From assembly GCF_001483745.1 (NCBI RefSeq), contig NZ_LQBL01000029.1, forward strand, positions 1 to 64,000: 64,000 bases of DNA, read 5' to 3'. Position 1 is the first letter of the stretch. Each line of letters opens with the position of its first letter. Below, in pieces: positions 38,508 to 47,139 of this stretch. The translations under genes and the position numbers were made by a program. The stretch is from Serinicoccus chungangensis (GTDB lineage Bacteria > Actinomycetota > Actinomycetes > Actinomycetales > Dermatophilaceae). The notes under the pieces were generated by a model that worked only from the letters and a program-made list of their open reading frames with translations, was not told the DNA's origin and made no database searches.

Positions 38508-38546
38508 GAAGGGCGCGTCGGTCCCGTGACAGCCGACGCGCCCTTC
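38508..38546 (+). terminator. Strong terminator of the pxpABC operon
   Basis: A perfect 14-bp stem, GAAGGGCGCGTCGG / CCGACGCGCCCTTC, with an 11-nt loop lies about 195 nt after pxpC, beyond the direct repeat. Confidence 0.7.
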
Positions 38547-38717
38547 TCGCCAGGCACGCAACCCTCCCGATGACCTGTGGCGGGCGCGCAGGGGGGTGTG
38601 CCCACCACCAGTCACATTGCTCTCGTGCCTGATCGACCGGACGGCGCTCACGCGGCGCCTGGTCGATGTCTCCACGCTAACGGCGCACCGGCAAAGGGCG
38701 GGTATGCCGCGGGTAAG

Positions 38718-38731
38718 GACTTGGTCAAGTC
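38718..38731. promoter_or_regulatory. Palindrome upstream of the DNA ligase gene
   Basis: GACTTG-GT-CAAGTC lies 67-80 bp before the ligase start and may be an operator. Between the terminator at 38546 and this site, and from here to the gene, nothing else was recognised; CAGACT 7 nt before the ATG could be a poor leaderless -10. Confidence 0.35.
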
Positions 38732-38797
38732 TGTGACGGTTGGGGCGGGGCGCCGGTGGCCGCGACGGGTCCGCCCGGGTGCGCCAGACTGCACGGT

Positions 38798-40318
38798 ATG
38801 CATCTGGCCGAGGTGACCTCGACGTCCGCCGCGGTGGCGGCGACCCGTTCGCGCACCGTCAAGACCACCCTGCTCGCGCAGGCCCTCACGGACGTGTCCG
38901 GCGGGGAGCCGCGCGAGGTCGAGGTGGTCGCCGACTACCTCGCCGGCACCCTGCCGCAGCGCACCGTCGGGGTCGGCTGGCGCTCGCTGCGAGACCTCCC
39001 CGACCCGGCCGCGGACCCGTCGCTGTCCGTGCTGGAGGTGGACGCGGCGCTCAGCGACCTCAAGCAGCTGGCGGGCGCGGGCTCGGCGGCCACCCGCAGC
39101 GCGGCGCTGCGCGACCTCCTCGGCCGCGCCACCGCCCAGGAGCAGCAGTGGCTCGTGGGCCTGCTCACCGGGGAGCTGCGCCAGGGGGCCGGCGACGGCG
39201 TGCTGCTGCCGGCCATCGCCCGGGCCGCGGACGTGCCCGAGCCGCTGGTGCGCCGGGCCGTCATGCTCGCCGGCTTCCCCGGCCCGGTCGCCCGCGCCGC
39301 GCTGACCGGCGGGTCGGCGGCGCTGGAGGAGGTCCGGCTGGAGGTCGGGAGGCCGCTGCGGCCGATGCTGGCCGGCTCCGAGCCCGACGTCACCGCAGCG
39401 GTCACCGGGGAGCGCGAGGTGGCCCTCGACCTCAAGCTGGACGGCATCCGCGTCCAGGCCCACCTCGACCGCGACGCCGAGCAGCCGGTGCGCCTGTTCA
39501 CCCGCAGCCTGGAGGAGATCACCGACCGGCTCCCCGAGGTGGTCGAGGCGGTCGGGGCGCTCCCGGCAGGGTCCGCCGTCCTCGACGGCGAGGTCATCGT
39601 GCTCGGCCCCGACGGCCGCCCCGAGCCGTTCCAGGTCACCGGTGCCCGGACCGCCTCGCGCACCGACCCGGCCGAGCTCGCCCGCACGACCCCGGTGACG
39701 ACATACCTCTTCGACCTGCTGCACCTCGACGGCCGCGACCTCGTCGACGAGCCCGCGACCGAGCGGTGGGCGGCGCTCGGCGACCTCGCGCCCGGCCTCG
39801 TCGTGGAGCGGGTGAGCACCGACGACCCGGCGGTGGCCCAGGAGTTCTTCGACCGGGTGGTCGACCAGGGGCACGAGGGCGTCGTGGTCAAGGACCCGCA
39901 GGCGCCCTACGCCGCCGGCCGGCGCGGCGCCGGGTGGGTCAAGGTCAAGCCGCGCCGCACCGCCGACCTCGTCGTCGTCGCCGTCGAGTGGGGCAGCGGG
40001 CGCCGTCAGGGGTGGCTGTCCAACATCCACCTCGCGGCCCGCGGCGCCGACGGCGAGCCGGTCATGGTCGGCAAGACGTTCAAGGGCATGACCGACGAGC
40101 TGCTCGCCTGGCAGACCGAGCGCTTCCTGGGCCTGGAGACCGCACGCGAGGGGCACGTGGTGCACGTGCGGCCCGAGCAGGTGGTCGAGGTCGCCTACGA
40201 CGCGGTGCAGACATCGAGGAGGTATGCCGGCGGCGTCGCCCTGCGCTTCGCCCGGGTCCTGCGCTACCGAGACGACAAGCCGGTCGAGGAGATCGACACG
40301 GTCGAGGCGCTGCGCTGA
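38798..40318 (+). CDS. ATP-dependent DNA ligase (LigB-type)
   Basis: This 506-residue ligase has an N-terminal helical DNA-binding domain, the adenylation motif LKLDG with Lys near residue 213, downstream EGVVVKD, and AGRRGAGWVKVKPR (motif V), then an OB-fold. Length and start (MHLAEVTSTSAAVAATRSR) resemble mycobacterial LigB, which seals nicks in repair rather than replication; replication relies on the NAD-dependent LigA. It lies alone between repeats with no partner genes such as Ku. Confidence 0.88.
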   Translation: MHLAEVTSTSAAVAATRSRTVKTTLLAQALTDVSGGEPREVEVVADYLAGTLPQRTVGVGWRSLRDLPDPAADPSLSVLEVDAALSDLKQLAGAGSAATRSAALRDLLGRATAQEQQWLVGLLTGELRQGAGDGVLLPAIARAADVPEPLVRRAVMLAGFPGPVARAALTGGSAALEEVRLEVGRPLRPMLAGSEPDVTAAVTGEREVALDLKLDGIRVQAHLDRDAEQPVRLFTRSLEEITDRLPEVVEAVGALPAGSAVLDGEVIVLGPDGRPEPFQVTGARTASRTDPAELARTTPVTTYLFDLLHLDGRDLVDEPATERWAALGDLAPGLVVERVSTDDPAVAQEFFDRVVDQGHEGVVVKDPQAPYAAGRRGAGWVKVKPRRTADLVVVAVEWGSGRRQGWLSNIHLAARGADGEPVMVGKTFKGMTDELLAWQTERFLGLETAREGHVVHVRPEQVVEVAYDAVQTSRRYAGGVALRFARVLRYRDDKPVEEIDTVEALR

Positions 40319-40331
40319 CCCCCCACCCACC

Positions 40332-40466
40332 GAGCGCCGCGCGTGGTTGCCCTGGACCCCACCGAGCGCCGCGCGTGGTTGCCTTGGACCTCACCGAGCG
40401 CCGCGCGTGGTTGCCTTGGACCTCACCGAGCGCCGCGCGTGGTTGCCCTTGACCTGACCGAGCGAG
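40332..40466. repeat. Tandem array, 32-bp unit, four copies plus a partial
   Basis: GAGCGCCGCGCGTGGTTGCC begins at 40332, 40364, 40396 and 40428, with a degenerate fifth unit at 40460, an exact 32-bp period. The array starts 14 nt after the ligase stop and lies between convergent genes. Apparent reading frames through it are repeat artefacts. Confidence 0.87.
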
Positions 40467-40516
40467 GCGCCGTCCTCGGGGTCCGCGGCGAGGGCCTGGC
40501 GCCCGGTCTGGTGGGA

Positions 40517-41059
40517 TCACCTGACGCGCTGTCCCTGTCCGTCGAAGCACGGTGACTCGACGTCGAGGTTGACGCGGGCGTCGAGCTGCGGTGCGACGGT
40601 GACCGTGAACCCCTGGTCGTTGCGGTGGTACGTCACCGGGCTGGAGTCGGGTGCCGGGTTGTCGAGACGTTCCCAGCCGTTCGCGTCGAGCCAGTCACGA
40701 ACGAGCTGCGCCTGCTCGGCCTCCAGCTCGGGGTCCGCCTCTTCCGAGACGCGCAGCTGTGTCCCCTCGGCCCAGGCCGAGATGTCGGACTTGGCGTCCA
40801 GTGTGCACGCCCGGATGGTCCCCTCGCCGGGTTTGTCCTCCAACGGTGGCTTGTCCTCGAGGTCGAACTGATCCCACAGGTCCTGCAGGATCTCCCGGAC
40901 GCGGGGCTGCTGCTCCCTCGCCGCTGCCTCGTCGGCGCTTCCGCTCACGCTGGCTTCCTCCGTCGTCGTGGAGCCTTCCGGGGTGGTCGCACCACCCAGG
41001 TTCTGACATCCTGCCAGCGTCACCGCGGCCAGCGCGAGCACCGATCCCAGGAACCTCAC
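40517..41059 (-). CDS. Lipoprotein of the first WXG-like operon
   Basis: This 180-residue protein starts with a lipoprotein signal peptide (VRFLGSVLALAAVTLAGC, Cys near residue 18), then a Thr/Glu/Ser-rich linker and a small alpha/beta domain without a recognised family. Two Cys (in IRACTLD and ESPCFDG) may form a disulfide. GTG 41059 overlaps the stop of the hydrolase gene (GTGA). It is the last gene of a coupled three-gene operon, so it probably acts with the hydrolase at the cell surface. The function is unknown. Confidence 0.72.
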   Translation of the reverse strand: MRFLGSVLALAAVTLAGCQNLGGATTPEGSTTTEEASVSGSADEAAAREQQPRVREILQDLWDQFDLEDKPPLEDKPGEGTIRACTLDAKSDISAWAEGTQLRVSEEADPELEAEQAQLVRDWLDANGWERLDNPAPDSSPVTYHRNDQGFTVTVAPQLDARVNLDVESPCFDGQGQRVR

Positions 41060-43308
41060 GCGGGCTCCCCTCCCTGCCCGAAGCTGCCGTCCAGCGGGCC
41101 GGGCGCCATGATCTCGGGCTGCGACTGCTCCCACGGGGACTCCAGATCGTCGACAGGGACGGGGTCGGTGCCAGGGTAGTCCGGCTCGTCGTAGACGTTG
41201 TCCGGGCCGATCCAGTCGCCGTCCTCCCGGTACGGGATGACCTCACCGCCGGTGATGACGCCGACGATGTTGGTCCATGCGTCCGTCCCGGGGGTCACCA
41301 CGTGGCTGTGCGCGTCGAAGCCCTCCAGGCGTTCTCCGGCGTGCTCCCCTCCTGTCCAACGCCCGGTCTCCAGCCGGATGAACTGGTCGGAGCTGTTCGG
41401 GTTGTCCCCGTGCCCCCAGTCCTCGGGAAGGCCGACCCACCAGCGCACGTCCTCCGAGGCCTGGGCCACGGCGATGCTGTCGCCCGGGGCGGTCTGGGTG
41501 AAGCGCTGGACGTTACGGTCATGGCCGTCCCAGGTCTGCCGTGGGTATGTGTCCGGGGTGGAGGGCTGCTCGCCCCACGGGTCGAGCGGCCAGGGGAGCG
41601 GTCGGTGCAGCCCCAGACCGGAGCCGGAGGGGGCGACGAGCATCGTGCGGTCCACGTCCATGCCGTAGACGTCGGCGAAGCCGACGATCCCGCCTCCCGC
41701 GGAGTGGCCGACCGCGGTGACCGTGCGGTCCGCCATGCCCAGGCCCTCGACGAAGCGCAGCAGCGCCTGCCCGCCGTCCTCGGACCAGCGCGTCTGGGTG
41801 GCGTCGGAGGCCACCGAGTTCGGCAGGTCGATGCCCATCCAGGTCACGCTGCTCGTGTCGGGGTCCTCAGCGAGCTGCTGCACCCGGTCGACGTAGCTGC
41901 TGATGTTCGACAGGTCCGTCGTCGTCCCCGGCACGAAGATCCCGACGTTCTCGCTGTCCAGCTCCCCGTGCCACTCGGCATACCGACCGTCCCCACGGGG
42001 GTCGAAGAGCAGGACGGCCCGCGCATCGGCGGGCAGCACCGTGCCGGCGGCGTCCTCCACGTCGGCGAAGCGGGGACGCTCCAGGGGCTCCGTCAACCCC
42101 TCGTAGAGCTCCAGCCGGGCGAGGGAGCGCTCGACCTCCTGGTCCCGCAGCCGGAAGTCGTGGAGCAGCGTCTGGGCGTCCTCGCCCATCAGACCTTCGA
42201 GGATCGTCTCGCCCAGCCAGTCGGGATACCACCCGGGCAGCGCGTCGAGCGCCTCCTGGCGGGTCGCGGCGTTGTCCGGCATCGCCTGCAGGACCGCCAG
42301 CCGCTGCTGCTCGACGTCGATCGCGCTCTCGACCAGCAACCGGTTGGCCGCCGCCCGGTGCTCCACCGGTATGCCGTCCAGGCTCCCGATGAGCGTCGGG
42401 TAGAGCAGCCGCATCCGCTGCTGCTCCAGCGGGCTCAACCCGGCCCAGTACTCCCGGATGCCCTCGATCGCGTGGGGGTCGGCGACCTGGCCGTCCTCGA
42501 GCTCGCCGATCGCCTCCCACAGGCCGGACAGCACCGGGTCGTCGGCGTCGCGCGGCTCGTGGTCCGTCGCCAGCGCGGCCATGACGTGCGGGTTGCGCTG
42601 CAGGAAGCCGGCCAGCCGTTCCTGGTCGAGCTCGTCCAGCAGGGCGCGCACGGCATTCGGGTCCTGCGCCCCCGCGATGCGAGCCAGCAGGGTCTCATCG
42701 GCCCGGCTGTTGACCAGGCCGTGGTCGCGGAAGATTCGCCACGTCCCCTCCGGTGCCTGCGAGCGGGTGAAGCTCGCGGTGGACGAGCCGGGCTCCAGGC
42801 CGGCCAGGGAGGACCGGACCTGGGCGAGGGTGTCGCGGCACCCCCGATCTGTGGTGCGCAGCATCTCCTTCGGATGGTCGGTGCGCCCGCGCAGGGTGTC
42901 CTCCTGACGCCGCACCTCCTCCCAGTCGATGACGCTCACCTGCTCGCCGACATCGCCGCGGACCTCTGTGCGCGGCCGGTCGGCGTGCAGCGCGTCCCAG
43001 TCCCGCTGGATGTCGCGCAACGTCGGGCCGTGGTCGGCCAGCGCTCGCGCCAGGGTGTCGAGAGCGCCGCCCGCCGCACGGAGGTCCTCCTGCAGGATCC
43101 GTAGTCCGTCCTGAGCCGGGTCGGCAGCCTCGTCGGCGCGGTCGGTGATCTGACCCTCCCAGCCCAGGGCGGAGGCCGCCTGACCGAGCGTGCGGCGCAG
43201 ACCCGCCCGCTCGTCGTCCACGACGTCGGCGGCGTCGCGCAGCCCCCGTGCGGCCGTCCGCAGCGGCTCGGCGTCGGCGACCATCCAGTCGGGGATCTCC
43301 AGGCTCAT
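41056..43308 (-). CDS. Large WXG-linked protein with C-terminal DUF1023-type alpha/beta hydrolase
   Basis: This 750-residue protein has helical N-terminal 130 residues typical of ESX/WXG-like partners, a helical middle region, and from about residue 420 a DUF1023-type hydrolase with nucleophile elbow GHSAGGG (Ser near 534) and a likely catalytic His in DAHSHVVTPG near 690. No signal peptide is present, consistent with type VII export or a cytosolic role. The ATG overlaps the stop of a small WXG-like gene and the stop overlaps the lipoprotein start. A toxin or wall/lipid esterase exported with the small protein is plausible but not shown. Confidence 0.75.
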   Translation of the reverse strand: MSLEIPDWMVADAEPLRTAARGLRDAADVVDDERAGLRRTLGQAASALGWEGQITDRADEAADPAQDGLRILQEDLRAAGGALDTLARALADHGPTLRDIQRDWDALHADRPRTEVRGDVGEQVSVIDWEEVRRQEDTLRGRTDHPKEMLRTTDRGCRDTLAQVRSSLAGLEPGSSTASFTRSQAPEGTWRIFRDHGLVNSRADETLLARIAGAQDPNAVRALLDELDQERLAGFLQRNPHVMAALATDHEPRDADDPVLSGLWEAIGELEDGQVADPHAIEGIREYWAGLSPLEQQRMRLLYPTLIGSLDGIPVEHRAAANRLLVESAIDVEQQRLAVLQAMPDNAATRQEALDALPGWYPDWLGETILEGLMGEDAQTLLHDFRLRDQEVERSLARLELYEGLTEPLERPRFADVEDAAGTVLPADARAVLLFDPRGDGRYAEWHGELDSENVGIFVPGTTTDLSNISSYVDRVQQLAEDPDTSSVTWMGIDLPNSVASDATQTRWSEDGGQALLRFVEGLGMADRTVTAVGHSAGGGIVGFADVYGMDVDRTMLVAPSGSGLGLHRPLPWPLDPWGEQPSTPDTYPRQTWDGHDRNVQRFTQTAPGDSIAVAQASEDVRWWVGLPEDWGHGDNPNSSDQFIRLETGRWTGGEHAGERLEGFDAHSHVVTPGTDAWTNIVGVITGGEVIPYREDGDWIGPDNVYDEPDYPGTDPVPVDDLESPWEQSQPEIMAPGPLDGSFGQGGEPA

Positions 43309-43568
43309 CGCTCGCCGGTGGCCTCGGCGGTGTGGTCAGCCAGCGTCACCATGCCCTCCTCCAGCGTCGCGAGCTCCCGCCCGGCGTCCACCAGGCGCTG
43401 ACGACCGACGGCCTGGAGGTCGGCGAGGGTGGCGGCGGTCGAGGAGCCGGCCAGTGGCCCGGCCAGTCCCGCCACGGCCACGTCGTCCGAGGCACCCTGA
43501 AGAGCGACGCCGCCCACGCCCAGCGCCTCGGCGGCTTCCCGCGTCGCGGTGATGTCGATCCGTGGCAT
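43305..43568 (-). CDS. Small WXG100-like helical protein
   Basis: This 87-residue Ala-rich helical protein lacks Cys and signal peptide and has the size of ESX substrates. No clear WxG turn is visible (a GVALQGASDD loop lies near the centre), so membership is by size, composition and context. GGGAGG precedes the ATG at 43568, and TATCAT (43592-43587) is a candidate -10. Its stop overlaps the start of the large hydrolase gene, the usual layout for a small partner and its large effector. Confidence 0.65.
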   Translation of the reverse strand: MPRIDITATREAAEALGVGGVALQGASDDVAVAGLAGPLAGSSTAATLADLQAVGRQRLVDAGRELATLEEGMVTLADHTAEATGER

Positions 43569-43586
43569 CAGCCCTCCCTGCCCCGC

Positions 43587-43592
43587 ATGATA
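43587..43592 (-). promoter_or_regulatory. -10 element of the first WXG-like operon
   Basis: TATCAT on the minus strand, 18 nt before the ATG at 43568. No convincing -35 was seen. Confidence 0.4.
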
Positions 43593-43703
43593 GGTCGATC
43601 GGGGCCACGCGCGCTCGTCGTCCGTGCCGTGGGCGGCCGCCGACAGGACACGCCGCCGCGCGTTTGGGACGATCAGAGCCCAGCCGCCCACAGGAGGTCG
43701 ACG

Positions 43704-45230
43704 ATGACCCGAGCCAGCGCCAACCTTGCCCACAACCTCGCCACCACGGCGCAGGACCACCCCGACGCGCGGGCGGTGATCCTCGACGACATGGTGCTGA
43801 CGTATGCCGACGTCGAGCAGTCCGCCCGTCAGCTGGCCGGGTGGCTGCGTGCGCAGGGGGTCGGCGAGGGCGACCGGGTGGCGCTCATGCTCCCTAACGT
43901 CCCCGCCTTCCCCGTCCTCTACTACGCGACGCTGCGGCTCGGGGCCGTCGTGGTCCCGATGAACCCGCTGTTCAAGAAGCGCGAGATCCAGTTCTACCTG
44001 GAGGACTCCGGCGCCTCGCTGCTCGCCGCGATGCCCGGCGACGATGCAGTCGCCGCCGCGGAGGCGACCGGCACCCAGCTGCTCACGGTGGGCCCGGAGG
44101 GGCTGAGCGCCTACGTCCACGGTGCGGAGGCGACCGACCCGGTGGAGGAGATCGTGGAGCGCGCCGCCGACGACACCGCCGTCATCCTCTACACCTCCGG
44201 CACCACGGGTCGGCCCAAGGGTGCCGAGCTGACCTGCGACAACCTGCAGTCCAACCAGCTCGCGACGACCGAGACCCTGCTGCACCTCGACTCCTCCGAC
44301 GTCGTCATGGGCTGCCTGCCGCTCTTCCACGTCTTCGGCATGACGTGCGGCATGAACACCGCCTTCGCGACCGGCGCCGCGCTGACGATGATCCCGCGCT
44401 TCGACCCGGCCAAGGCGCTGCAGGTCATCGAGCGCGACAAGGTCACCGTCTTCGAGGGGGTGCCGACGATGTATGGCGCGATGCTGGCCGCCGCGCGCGC
44501 CGCCGAGCAGGCGCCGGACCTGTCGACGCTGCGCACCGCCGTGTCGGGCGGCGCCAGCCTGCCGCTGGAGGTGATGAAGACGTTCGAGGACACCTTCGGG
44601 GCGACCATCCTCGAGGGGTACGGCCTCTCCGAGACCTCCCCCGTCGCCTCCTTCAACCACCCGGACGTCGAGCGCAAGGCCGGCTCGATCGGCATACCGA
44701 TCCGTGGGGTGGAGCTGAAGCTGGCCGGGCCCGATGGCGCCGAGGTCGGCTCCAGCTCTGCGGACGACCCGCAGATCGGTGAGATCTGCATCCGCGGCGA
44801 GAACATCATGAAAGGCTACTGGCAGCGCCCGGACGCGACCGCCGAGGCGATCGACGACGACGGCTGGTTCCACTCCGGGGACCTCGCGCGGCGCGACGAG
44901 GACGGCTACTACTTCATCGTCGACCGCAAGAAGGACATGATCATCCGCGGCGGGCTCAACATCTACCCGCGGGAGATCGAGGAGCTGCTCTATGAGCACC
45001 CCGCGGTCGCCGAGGCCGCGGTCGTCGGGGTGCCGCACGAGGAGCTCGGCGAGGAGGTCGCGGCCTACGTCGTGCTCGCCCCCGACGCCTGCGCCACGGA
45101 GGAGGAGCTGATCCAGCACGTCAAGGACCAGGTCGCGCCCTACAAGTACCCGCGCACCGTGACCCTCATCGAGGAGCTGCCCAAGGGCGCGACCGGCAAG
45201 ATCCTCAAGCGGGAGCTGCGCGGCTCCTGA
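43704..45230 (+). CDS. Long-chain fatty acid-CoA ligase (AMP-binding)
   Basis: This 508-residue member of the ANL family activates a carboxylic acid via the acyl-adenylate to the CoA thioester. It has P-loop YTSGTTGRPKGAEL near residue 158, GYGLSETSP near 308, and the hinge/C-terminal Lys motif LPKGATGKILKREL. Length and motifs fit medium/long-chain acyl-CoA synthetases. CAGGAGG precedes the ATG. It is the only plus-strand gene between the two WXG-like operons; whether that is chance is unknown. Confidence 0.88.
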   Translation: MTRASANLAHNLATTAQDHPDARAVILDDMVLTYADVEQSARQLAGWLRAQGVGEGDRVALMLPNVPAFPVLYYATLRLGAVVVPMNPLFKKREIQFYLEDSGASLLAAMPGDDAVAAAEATGTQLLTVGPEGLSAYVHGAEATDPVEEIVERAADDTAVILYTSGTTGRPKGAELTCDNLQSNQLATTETLLHLDSSDVVMGCLPLFHVFGMTCGMNTAFATGAALTMIPRFDPAKALQVIERDKVTVFEGVPTMYGAMLAAARAAEQAPDLSTLRTAVSGGASLPLEVMKTFEDTFGATILEGYGLSETSPVASFNHPDVERKAGSIGIPIRGVELKLAGPDGAEVGSSSADDPQIGEICIRGENIMKGYWQRPDATAEAIDDDGWFHSGDLARRDEDGYYFIVDRKKDMIIRGGLNIYPREIEELLYEHPAVAEAAVVGVPHEELGEEVAAYVVLAPDACATEEELIQHVKDQVAPYKYPRTVTLIEELPKGATGKILKRELRGS

Positions 45231-45245
45231 GGTCGGCGGGAGGGC

Positions 45246-45554
45246 TCAGCCCTCGCCCGCCTCGGTGGCCTCCTGGGTGTCGGCCTGGTCCTCGAGGTCC
45301 TGGGCGCGGTCCCGGCAGTCCTGGGCGTAGTCGAGCACGTCGGTGCGCAGGGTGCGCACGTCGCGTCGCACGTCGCGGACCCCGTCGTAGAACTCCGCGG
45401 CGCTCGTGCCCCACCAGACGCCGTCGGGGTTCTCGGGGTAGCGCTCCAGCAGGGTGTCGATGTCGTCGTCCAGCAGCTCGGCCTTGTCGCTGATCGTGCG
45501 CGCGACCTCGCGCAGCTGACGCGCACGCTCCCGCTTCTGCTCCGGCGTCGTCAC
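45246..45554 (-). CDS. WXG100-like small protein
   Basis: This 102-residue helical-hairpin protein carries a central W-W-G (GVWWGTSAAEFYDGVRD), the WxG-type turn of ESX substrates. Charged helices flank it and the tail is acidic. GTG 45554 overlaps the stop of the preceding gene (GTGA). It is the last gene of a five-gene operon. The most probable role is as type VII secretion substrate or partner for the large protein encoded first in the operon. Confidence 0.7.
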   Translation of the reverse strand: MTTPEQKRERARQLREVARTISDKAELLDDDIDTLLERYPENPDGVWWGTSAAEFYDGVRDVRRDVRTLRTDVLDYAQDCRDRAQDLEDQADTQEATEAGEG

Positions 45555-46345
45555 AGCAGGCTTATCCCCACGAGGATGGCGAAGAGCGGCTCGGCCGGGA
45601 GCGGGGAGAGGACCACCTCGTCGCTCTCGTCGGTGAGCCGCAGGTGGCCGTGCCGACCGGCGTGGACGCCAGCGACCCGGTGCTCGGTGTCCGAGGTGAG
45701 GGTCCAGGTGAACCACGGCTGGCCCCAGATCTCCCGCAGGTGCTCGTCGGCCCCGAAGGGTGGTGGGGCCGTGGCGTCGTCGGTCCGCTGCGCCACCAGC
45801 TCGCGGGGAAAGCGGTTCGGGGAGATGGCCATCGGCCACGCCGGCCCGACCTGCAACCACGCCGCCAGATCGGCCGCCAGGTGCATCGTGGGCAGCCACA
45901 TGAGTGTGCCCGTCGTCGCCGAGGCCAACCGGTCTCTGCCGACCGGCTCGGTGCCGGCCCACGTCTGCGGGGAGTCCGTCGCCCAGACGACGACGCTGCC
46001 GCGCACCCGGGCCGCCTCGTAGGTGCCCGGCACCCCTGCCGCCGCGCTCTCGACCCGGATCCGGCGGTCTGCCGAGCGCAGGAGGGTATGCGTCGAGCGC
46101 CCGTCCTCGGTGAGTCGGCCGGAGCGCTCGACCAGGCCGGCGTGGTGCAGCTCCTCCACCGCCGCCTCGTCGCTCACCCGGGGGCCGCGCAGGAGGCCAG
46201 CCTCCGCGGCGGCGAACGTCGTGAACGCCGAGCGCGACAGCGGCATACCCTCCGAGGTCCAGGGCTGGGCGTCGTGCAGCCGGGAGAGATCCTCGAGCTC
46301 CTCCCCCTGGCCGCTCCAGAACGGGTCGGTGCGGGGCTCAGCCAC
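45551..46345 (-). CDS. EspG-like (type VII secretion-associated) protein, tentative
   Basis: This 264-residue cytosolic protein has no signal peptide. An N-terminal winged-helix-like stretch (MPLSRSAFTTFAAAEAGLL), a variable Trp-rich middle, and a C-terminal strand-loop segment with GHLRLTDESDEVVLSPL resemble the plan of EspG chaperones that escort ESX substrates. The match is by overall pattern only, so it may be an unrelated family. Its stop overlaps the start of a WXG-like gene, which supports a chaperone role. Confidence 0.5.
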   Translation of the reverse strand: MAEPRTDPFWSGQGEELEDLSRLHDAQPWTSEGMPLSRSAFTTFAAAEAGLLRGPRVSDEAAVEELHHAGLVERSGRLTEDGRSTHTLLRSADRRIRVESAAAGVPGTYEAARVRGSVVVWATDSPQTWAGTEPVGRDRLASATTGTLMWLPTMHLAADLAAWLQVGPAWPMAISPNRFPRELVAQRTDDATAPPPFGADEHLREIWGQPWFTWTLTSDTEHRVAGVHAGRHGHLRLTDESDEVVLSPLPAEPLFAILVGISLL

Positions 46346-46808
46346 GGCCGTCCTCCTCCCGGGTCGGGCGGACGCGCAGACCGTCGACGGCGGCGCCGAT
46401 GAACGGCATGACCCGCAGGTAGCGGTCGGCGTCCACGGTGGCGGTGACCGACAGCGGCCGGCCGTCCTCGAGGCGCATCCACGTGGTGGTGCAGATCAGG
46501 GCGTCGCCCGAGGGCCAGGTCGAGAGCAGCCGACGACCGCCCTCGTCGCGCCACAGGTCCCACGAGACGAGGCGGTGACCCTGCTCGAGGGCGATGAGCG
46601 TCGCCGCCGTCTGCGTCGCGACGGCGCCGATGCTCTCCTCCGACTCCGGGCCGAGGCCGATGACGAGGTTGGGGCGCACGCCCAGGTCGGCCGCCCAGTC
46701 GGTCGGTGCCAGCGCGAGCAGGACGGTCCCCTCGTCGTCCGGCTCCTGCTCGATCGGGCCCCAGCCGGGGGGCGGGTCGAGCTCGACGGTGAGGTCAGGA
46801 GTGCTCAT
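46338..46808 (-). CDS. Conserved small protein of the second WXG-like operon (LpqN/PsbP-like fold)
   Basis: This 156-residue soluble protein opens with LTVELDPPPGWGPIEQE and continues with alternating strands, ending in YLRVMPFIGAAVDGLRV, reminiscent of DUF1795/LpqN-type domains but without their lipobox. No function is assigned. It overlaps both neighbours by 8 and 14 nt, so it is part of the coupled operon. Confidence 0.6.
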   Translation of the reverse strand: MSTPDLTVELDPPPGWGPIEQEPDDEGTVLLALAPTDWAADLGVRPNLVIGLGPESEESIGAVATQTAATLIALEQGHRLVSWDLWRDEGGRRLLSTWPSGDALICTTTWMRLEDGRPLSVTATVDADRYLRVMPFIGAAVDGLRVRPTREEDGRG

Positions 46809-47139
46809 GCGGGTCCTTCCACGGCGGGGCGTCCCGCAGCCAGCGGGGGGTGAGCGGGCGCGGCAGCCACCAGACCGCCAGCACGCCGAGGGCGAAGGCC
46901 ACCAACGCCACGACGAGTATGAACGTCCCGACGACCGGGCCGACCAACGGCGACAGGGTCGTGAGGACGAGCGCGATCCCGAGGAACAGCGGCGCCAGGT
47001 GCAGGGTCCTGCTCGGCCACGAGCGGAGCATGATCGCGCGGATCCGACCGGACCAGGCGATGAGGCCCACGACGATCATCGCCAGGCCCAGGGCGAGCAG
47101 GATCGGGGAGAAGACGAGCGCGCTGTCGGGGGAGGTCAT
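46795..47139 (-). CDS. Small membrane protein of the second WXG-like operon
   Basis: This 114-residue protein has three to four hydrophobic segments (about residues 8-28, 44-60 and 66-90) and a basic C-terminus WLPRPLTPRWLRDAPPW. The ATG at 47139 overlaps the stop of the first gene in the operon. No family was recognised; it may be a membrane partner or immunity-type protein for the glycine-zipper protein. Confidence 0.65.
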   Translation of the reverse strand: MTSPDSALVFSPILLALGLAMIVVGLIAWSGRIRAIMLRSWPSRTLHLAPLFLGIALVLTTLSPLVGPVVGTFILVVALVAFALGVLAVWWLPRPLTPRWLRDAPPWKDPHEHS